This document shows positions 5,040 to 8,788 of a stretch of 8,788 nucleotides of DNA, piece by piece. The notes under the pieces were generated by a model. That model did not search any database. It had not been told where the DNA came from and saw nothing but the letters and a program-made list of their open reading frames with translations. Made by a program: the position numbers and the translations under genes. Within the stretch, counting starts at the first letter, position 1. The number at the start of each line of letters is the position of its first letter. The stretch lies in NCBI GenBank assembly GCA_945865855.1, contig CAMBES010000058.1:1-8788 (forward strand). The letters are read 5' to 3'. Source of the stretch: Rhizobium sp. Q54. Lineage in GTDB: Bacteria > Pseudomonadota > Alphaproteobacteria > Rickettsiales > UBA1997.

Positions 5040-5888
5040 ATGAAAATCACCAAATCAAAGCTCCTTACCCTGTCATTATTTCTTGTTTTATCCGCGTGCA
5101 AAAATTTTACCGGATCGAAATTGACAGATACCAAAACACAAATCATAGCAACTTATTCAGGCGGAGAAGTGACTCTCCAAGACCTAGATTACGAGCTTGG
5201 CAAGCTGATCGCTAAAAATGAAAAATTAAAAAATCTCACTTTCGAAAATCTTAGTTCAGATCAAAAAGAAGCCTTGGTCAAAGAGATTGCGCTGAAAGAA
5301 ATCTTTTACAAAGAAGCCAAAAAAAGAGGCTTGAATAAAGATGCCGACTATCAAAAAGCGTTGAAACTTTTTGAGCATGATCTCTTGCAGCAAAAGCTCT
5401 TAATCGCCCTGATCGCAGAAGCTAAAGACGAAAAAAATCTTAGAAAAAACTACGCCGAATTGACGGAGAAGATAAAAGATAAGAAGGATTTCAGGATAAG
5501 TTACATCGCGCTAAAAACTCAGAACGAAGCAAACTCTCTTTATAAATCACTGAGCAAATTTCCTTCTTCTTTTGCGGCGCAAGCAAAGAAAAAATCGATT
5601 GATAAAGAGGTCGGAGAAAAAAGCGGCGATCTTGGATTCGTGTTAGAAGATTCTATCTCGGAAGAGTTATTGAAGGAAATTAAAACGCTAAATAAAGACC
5701 AAATTTCCAAGCCGATATTCGCTTACAATAAATGGATTCTCGTCAAATTTACCGACGAAAGAGCTGCAGAAATTTTGCCTTACGAAAAAATAAAAGATGA
5801 CCTAGCGCAAAATCTCAGCAAAAAAGCAGTCGAAGATTTTGTTTCGCAAAGTCTGGTAAAAGCAAAGATTAACGTGCTGGTGAAGTAG
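5040..5888 (+). CDS. PpiC/SurA-like peptidyl-prolyl isomerase lipoprotein
   Basis: This 282-residue protein starts with a lipoprotein signal: two lysines, a hydrophobic core and the lipobox LSAC (17-20). C20 is the predicted lipidated residue, placing it in the periplasm on a membrane. Residues about 35-140 are a charged helical SurA-N-type region. Residues about 150-239 form a parvulin (PpiC) rotamase domain with FRISYIALKT (151-160), the family hallmark SGDLGF (195-200), and KDQISKPIFAYNKWILVKF (219-237). The last 40 residues are helical. Such proteins help fold secreted and outer-membrane proteins; this one resembles the parvulin-like PPIases of alphaproteobacteria. It is expected to be soluble apart from its lipid anchor. 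ATG at 5040 is the obvious start because it opens the signal peptide. No Shine-Dalgarno is visible, and the 189-bp gap upstream carries a gene remnant. Confidence 0.9.
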   Translation: MKITKSKLLTLSLFLVLSACKNFTGSKLTDTKTQIIATYSGGEVTLQDLDYELGKLIAKNEKLKNLTFENLSSDQKEALVKEIALKEIFYKEAKKRGLNKDADYQKALKLFEHDLLQQKLLIALIAEAKDEKNLRKNYAELTEKIKDKKDFRISYIALKTQNEANSLYKSLSKFPSSFAAQAKKKSIDKEVGEKSGDLGFVLEDSISEELLKEIKTLNKDQISKPIFAYNKWILVKFTDERAAEILPYEKIKDDLAQNLSKKAVEDFVSQSLVKAKINVLVK

Positions 5889-5891
5889 GGC

Positions 5892-5955
5892 AGCTCTCTT
5901 TTTTCGGTAAGACCTCATCCTTGAAGTTCGCAAGACTTCAAGGACCTCGGGAGCT
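5892..5955. repeat. Long hairpin between lipoprotein and reductase genes
   Basis: TCCTTGAAGT (5918-5927) and ACTTCAAGGA (5935-5944) are perfect 10-bp arms around a 7-base loop. An outer stem, AGCTCTC (5892-5898) with GGGAGCT (5949-5955), pairs at seven positions including one T-G wobble. A TTTTTT run (5899-5904) lies on the 5' side, and none directly follows on the plus strand. It could end transcription of the lipoprotein gene, or be another dispersed palindromic repeat. Confidence 0.55.
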
Positions 5956-5993
5956 TGTCCTTTTATGCTTTTTGCGATCATAACCAATCAAAC

Positions 5994-6800
5994 ATGACAA
6001 CAGACATCCCCAATTTCATCTACGGAACGGCGTGGAAAAAAGAGGCAACTACGAATTTAGTTGAACTAGCTTTGCAATCTGGTTTTCGCGCTATCGACAC
6101 TGCAAACCAAATGAAGCATTACTCTGAAGCCTTGGTGGGTAAGGCTTTGTTGAATAGCGGCATCAAGCGTGAAGAGATCTGGTTACAGTCAAAATTTACT
6201 TCACTCGATGGGCAAGATTATCGCCTACCATACGATCCAAAAGCCGATCTCACAACCCAGGTTGAACAATCTTTCGCCAGCAGCTTAGAGAATTTGCATA
6301 CAGATTATTTAGATTCTTACTTACTTCACGGTCCTTACAATTTTCTACTTCTTGGCGAAGAAGATGTCGAAGTTTGGGCGGCTATTGAAGGTCTCTATGA
6401 AAGCGGAAAAGCAAAAATGATCGGCATCAGCAACGTAAATTTAAAACAGTTAGAAATGTTGTTTGAAAGCTCGTCGATCAAGCCCCATTTTGTACAAAAT
6501 AGATGCTACGCCAATCGTGGCTGGGATGAAGGGGTAAGAAATTTTTGTCAGCAAAATCAAATTCATTACCAAGGATTCTCGCTTTTAACTGCCAATCCGC
6601 AAATCCTACAAAACCTTGCGATACTTGAGCTCGCAAAAAAATATCAAACAGAAGCAGAGCAAATTATTTTTCGCTTCTCCCAACAAATCGGAATAATTCC
6701 ACTTACCGGCACGAGCGATGAAACGCACATGAAAACTGATTTGAGTATTTCTGATTTTGAGCTTTTGAGCAAAGAAATTAGTTTGATTAAAAATCTCTAA
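5994..6800 (+). CDS. Aldo/keto reductase family protein
   Basis: This 268-residue protein is an NAD(P)H-dependent aldo/keto reductase with a (beta/alpha)8 barrel. The catalytic tetrad can be read: D35 in AIDTAN (33-38), Y43 in KHYSE (41-45), K67 in LQSKFT (64-69) and H112 in YLLHGP (109-114). Further family blocks are GISNVNLKQLEML (144-156), QNRCYANRGWD (168-178) and IIPLTGTSDETHM (234-246), the last binding the cofactor phosphate. Tyrosine lies eight residues after the catalytic Asp rather than the usual five, a spacing I recall from a DTA-x-Q-x-KHY subgroup. ATG at 5994 is preferred. The frame can be extended to TTG 5955, but the 13 extra residues are not family-like and that TTG abuts the palindrome. 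The substrate cannot be predicted. The gene is cytosolic and probably transcribed alone. Confidence 0.92.
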   Translation: MTTDIPNFIYGTAWKKEATTNLVELALQSGFRAIDTANQMKHYSEALVGKALLNSGIKREEIWLQSKFTSLDGQDYRLPYDPKADLTTQVEQSFASSLENLHTDYLDSYLLHGPYNFLLLGEEDVEVWAAIEGLYESGKAKMIGISNVNLKQLEMLFESSSIKPHFVQNRCYANRGWDEGVRNFCQQNQIHYQGFSLLTANPQILQNLAILELAKKYQTEAEQIIFRFSQQIGIIPLTGTSDETHMKTDLSISDFELLSKEISLIKNL

Positions 6801-6892
6801 CCCAGCGAGCAAGAGAGCTTTTCACCTACTCAGAAGCCAGATTGCAACTTCTTTTCTCTCCTTTAAAACACTCGCAAATTCAACCAATCCAA

Positions 6893-8116
6893 ATGGTCAT
6901 GACCTCAATCCCCATCATCTTCTTCACCATTCCGATCATCTTCGCTTTGTTTCTCATTAAGAGCCGAGAAAGCCTGACGCATCGCATCGACAACATCATC
7001 GAAAATTCGCTCAATAGCGGCATTACGCAGATGATCATCATCTTCATTTTAGCCGGCGCCTTTGCGAATACTTTGGCCGGAATGGGCTCGATCGATGTTT
7101 TGAAATCTCTGATTTATTATGCGATTCCAGAGAGCTTTATTTTGCCTGGTTTGTTCTTAGTTTCTGGCTTGATCGCAACCGCGATTGGAACTTCAGTTGG
7201 AACAGTTGCGACGATGGCTCCGATCTGTTTAGCAATCTCTGGAGGCAATCAAGAAAATGCCGCTCTTGCGGCTTCTGCTGCGATTGCTGGCGCTTATCTC
7301 GGCGACAATCTCTCAATGATTTCCGACACCACAATCGCCGCAGTAAAAACACAAAATGCCGAAAATGACAAAAAGTTTCTTCTCAACTTAAAGCTAATAT
7401 TACCGGCAATAATTTTAACCTGCTTGGTTTATGTTCTAAAAGAATTTCAAATCGAAAATCTCGAGAACACTTACCAGCCAAGCCTTCACGACTTTCTAAT
7501 CATCACTCCTTACATCTTAGTAATTATCTTAGGCTGTATGCGCTACCATGTTTTATTCGTCTTGATGTTGAGCATTTTGATCTCATTCATGATCGGCGGA
7601 TTAATTGAAATTCCAGTCATTGACCTTACCAAATCAATGGTTGCCGGCATGAGCAGTATGTTCGAGATTTCGTCTTTTGTGGTTTTAGTTTCTGTCATCA
7701 ACTCCGCGATCAAATATCATGGCTGGATGGATAAAGTTGAAAACACCCTCAAACACACTTCGCAAAAATTTGGCAAAGGCGCTTCTTACTTTGTTTTATT
7801 TTTCTTTGTAATCATCGCCAATTTAATCACCGCCAACAACACAGTTTCGATCATCATGTGCGGAGATTTGGCGAGGGGATTGGCGGAAAAGTTAAAACTC
7901 GATCGCAACAAAATGGCAACCTTCATCGACATGTCTTCTTGCTACATCCATTCTCTCGTCTTCTACGCCCCGCAACTCATCCTCGCGAGCAGTATTTGCA
8001 AAGTTGAAATTTGGTCACTGATTCAGCATTCCTATTACAGCTTCTTTTGCATCCTGACTGTCTTGGTTTACTTCATGGGCAATTTGAAACTTAGCATGAA
8101 GTTAAAACATTATTAA
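6893..8116 (+). CDS. NhaC-family Na+/H+ antiporter
   Basis: This 407-residue inner-membrane protein has about ten hydrophobic segments. Family signatures are FILAGAFANTLAGMG (51-65), GTSVGTVATMAP (99-110) and GAYLGDNLSMISDTTIAA (133-150), with D138 and D145 in the likely ion path. NLITANNTVSIIMCGDLAR (310-328) repeats the pattern in the second half. It should exchange sodium for protons. ATG at 6893 is chosen. The frame also opens at TTG 6842, adding 17 residues (start MQLLFSPLKH) of polar character. Compared with family members as I remember them, about 30 N-terminal residues, including the first membrane helix, appear to be missing, and the upstream frame does not supply them. No Shine-Dalgarno is seen. 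The stop is one base before the DUF486 gene, so the two are cotranscribed. The substrate could be another small ion or metabolite. Confidence 0.88.
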   Translation: MVMTSIPIIFFTIPIIFALFLIKSRESLTHRIDNIIENSLNSGITQMIIIFILAGAFANTLAGMGSIDVLKSLIYYAIPESFILPGLFLVSGLIATAIGTSVGTVATMAPICLAISGGNQENAALAASAAIAGAYLGDNLSMISDTTIAAVKTQNAENDKKFLLNLKLILPAIILTCLVYVLKEFQIENLENTYQPSLHDFLIITPYILVIILGCMRYHVLFVLMLSILISFMIGGLIEIPVIDLTKSMVAGMSSMFEISSFVVLVSVINSAIKYHGWMDKVENTLKHTSQKFGKGASYFVLFFFVIIANLITANNTVSIIMCGDLARGLAEKLKLDRNKMATFIDMSSCYIHSLVFYAPQLILASSICKVEIWSLIQHSYYSFFCILTVLVYFMGNLKLSMKLKHY

Positions 8117-8117
8117 A

Positions 8118-8462
8118 ATGAACTTAGTTACCCCGCTCACCACCATCGGCCTACTGATTATTTCAAACATCTTCATGACCTTTGCCTGGTATGGGCATTT
8201 GAAGTTTAAAGGCTCATCGATCTACCTCGTAATCCTCTTAAGTTGGGCGATCGCCTTCTTTGAATATTGTTTTCAAGTGCCGGCAAATCGGATGGGTCAC
8301 GGCTATTTTTCTGCCGCCGAATTGAAGGTGATTCAAGAAGTAATTACCTTGATCGTCTTCGCGATATTTTCAATTTTCTACCTCGATGAACAAATCACCT
8401 GGAATCATGCGATTGGATTTACTTTTATCGCGATTGGTACATTTTTTATTTTTCATAAATGA
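8118..8462 (+). CDS. DUF486 small membrane protein (DMT-family protein)
   Basis: This 114-residue protein has four membrane segments, near residues 5-24, 35-52, 70-89 and 96-112, and is the full length expected for DUF486. Diagnostic stretches are MTFAWYGHLKFK (20-31), SWAIAFFEYCFQVPANRMG (42-60), AAELKVIQEVITL (66-78) and a final hydrophobic helix ending FIFHK. These proteins are placed with drug/metabolite-transporter-like small membrane proteins, but no substrate is known. The ATG lies one base after the antiporter's stop, so translation is probably coupled. Its own stop overlaps the ATG of a broken arsC (ATGA at 8459-8462). The gene thus sits in a former three-gene operon. The family assignment is strong; the function is not known. 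Confidence 0.95.
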   Translation: MNLVTPLTTIGLLIISNIFMTFAWYGHLKFKGSSIYLVILLSWAIAFFEYCFQVPANRMGHGYFSAAELKVIQEVITLIVFAIFSIFYLDEQITWNHAIGFTFIAIGTFFIFHK

Positions 8463-8546
8463 TCAAAATTTACCAAAATCCCCGCTGTACGAAATCAAGC
8501 CTCAAGAATTGAGCTGAGAATGAACTTTTGAGATCATCAAATTCTA
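8459..8546 (+). pseudogene. arsC: Decayed 5' fragment of arsC (arsenate reductase, glutaredoxin type)
   Basis: ATG at 8459 opens MIKIYQNPRCTKSSLKN, ending at TGA 8510-8512. The block IYxNPRC-[ST]-KS is the N-terminal active-site signature of ArsC/Spx-type arsenate reductases, with the catalytic cysteine present (codon 10). After the stop, the same frame gives AENE. A shifted frame then gives TFEIIKF (8524-8544), resembling the next ArsC strand ('fEii.Yl'), ending in TAG. The remaining roughly 80 residues of a normal 115-residue ArsC are absent. The gene is therefore inactivated by a nonsense codon, a frameshift and a 3' deletion. Its ATG overlaps the DUF486 stop by 4 bases, showing that it was once the operon's third gene. 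Confidence 0.75.
8501..8513. other. Small hairpin inside the arsC remnant
   Basis: CTCAA (8501-8505) and TTGAG (8509-8513) form a 5-bp stem with a GAA loop in the space between the two convergent genes. There is no T-tract on either side, so it is not a convincing terminator for either direction. Confidence 0.25.
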
Positions 8547-8569
8547 GGCAATTAATGATAACAGCTGGC

Positions 8570-8788
8570 CTAGTCAGATTGGTTCCAAGGTGCCTTAGTC
8601 AGAATCAGAGCCATTCCGCAGTGATCAGTAATTCCCGCAAATATTAACCCAGCACCAATAAATAATGGAATTAGTGCGAACAAAATATTAGCGCTCAGAG
8701 CAAGAATTGATCCAATTAAAACGATTAATCCAGCAGCGATTCTAACTTGTCGCTCGAGTGGAATGCGGCAAGATTTTGTCGCCGAACA
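8570..8788 (-). CDS. C-terminal part of a DUF2892 membrane protein, possibly rhodanese-fused
   Basis: The reverse strand reads 72 codons from the right edge to a TAG at 8570-8572. The visible part begins with CSATKSCRIPLERQVRIAAG and continues through two hydrophobic helices containing LIVLIGSILAL and FIGAGLIFAGIT. It ends with DHCGMALIL and a terminal PWNQSD. This is the DUF2892 pattern ('ERQVR.aaG', 'GaGL.faG', 'CgMa..L...PWN'), which often forms the C-terminal membrane anchor of rhodanese-type sulfurtransferases such as YgaP. The residues before ERQVR are consistent with a rhodanese linker, but the catalytic domain would lie beyond base 8788 and cannot be seen. It converges on the arsC remnant. 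Both a stand-alone DUF2892 protein and a fusion remain possible. Confidence 0.82.
   Translation of the reverse strand, partial: CSATKSCRIPLERQVRIAAGLIVLIGSILALSANILFALIPLFIGAGLIFAGITDHCGMALILTKAPWNQSD

Noticed and set aside
5802..5987. Minus-strand open frame of 61 codons across the hairpin
   Set aside because: It spans the end of the lipoprotein gene and the palindrome, with no start signal and no protein-like pattern.
5955..5993. TTG-initiated extension of the aldo/keto reductase
   Set aside because: The 13 extra residues do not resemble the family, and the TTG overlaps the hairpin's outer arm; ATG 5994 gives the normal N-terminus.
6606..6812. Minus-strand open frame of 68 codons
   Set aside because: It is antisense to the conserved C-terminus of the aldo/keto reductase.
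7137..7352. Minus-strand open frame of 71 codons rich in Arg and Gln
   Set aside because: It is antisense to the most conserved part of the antiporter; its composition is what the complement of hydrophobic codons gives.

Overview
The window is AT-rich, gene-dense DNA from a Gram-negative bacterium, most likely a low-GC proteobacterium. The clues are a lipoprotein with a parvulin domain, a putative rhodanese/DUF2892 membrane protein and an NhaC-type antiporter. The mix of gene families and the scarcity of Shine-Dalgarno sequences would suit an alphaproteobacterium of host-associated type, but that placement is inference. There are no rRNA or tRNA genes, no CRISPR array and no intact insertion sequence.

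Left part (1-1548): a gene running off the left edge on the minus strand (DUF2971-like) diverges from a compact plus-strand cassette of three small multi-spanning membrane proteins (313-828, 833-1198, 1195-1548). Genes two and three overlap by 4 bases. The 57-bp divergent gap holds an 11-bp-arm inverted repeat. Next comes a 593-bp gene-poor stretch (1549-2141) with hairpins, a weak terminator-like hairpin and a repeated 14-mer. It ends in the promoter and probable operator of a Fic gene.

Middle part (2142-5039): a class II Fic AMP-transferase fused to a C-terminal MerR-type DNA-binding domain, a DUF1993 protein, and a single-chain nucleotidyltransferase-HEPN protein. The spacers carry decayed or unidentified coding scraps (3232-3336, 4851-5024) and an 80-bp palindromic element (about 3878-3958). 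Two different nucleotidyl-transfer proteins within 3 kb make this the most accessory-looking segment.

Right part (5040-8788): more ordinary metabolic and envelope genes. They are a PpiC/SurA-like lipoprotein, an aldo/keto reductase, an NhaC-family Na+/H+ antiporter with a DUF486 membrane protein 1 bp behind it, and a newly noticed arsC (arsenate reductase) remnant. The remnant's ATG overlaps the DUF486 stop codon. On the opposite strand, the C-terminal part of a DUF2892 protein runs off the right edge. The palindrome at 5892-5955 separates the lipoprotein gene from the reductase gene.

No clearly new multi-gene system is demonstrated. The best candidates for follow-up are the three-membrane-protein cassette with its divergent partner, the NTase-HEPN chain next to the Fic-MerR gene, and the gene remnants in the spacers.
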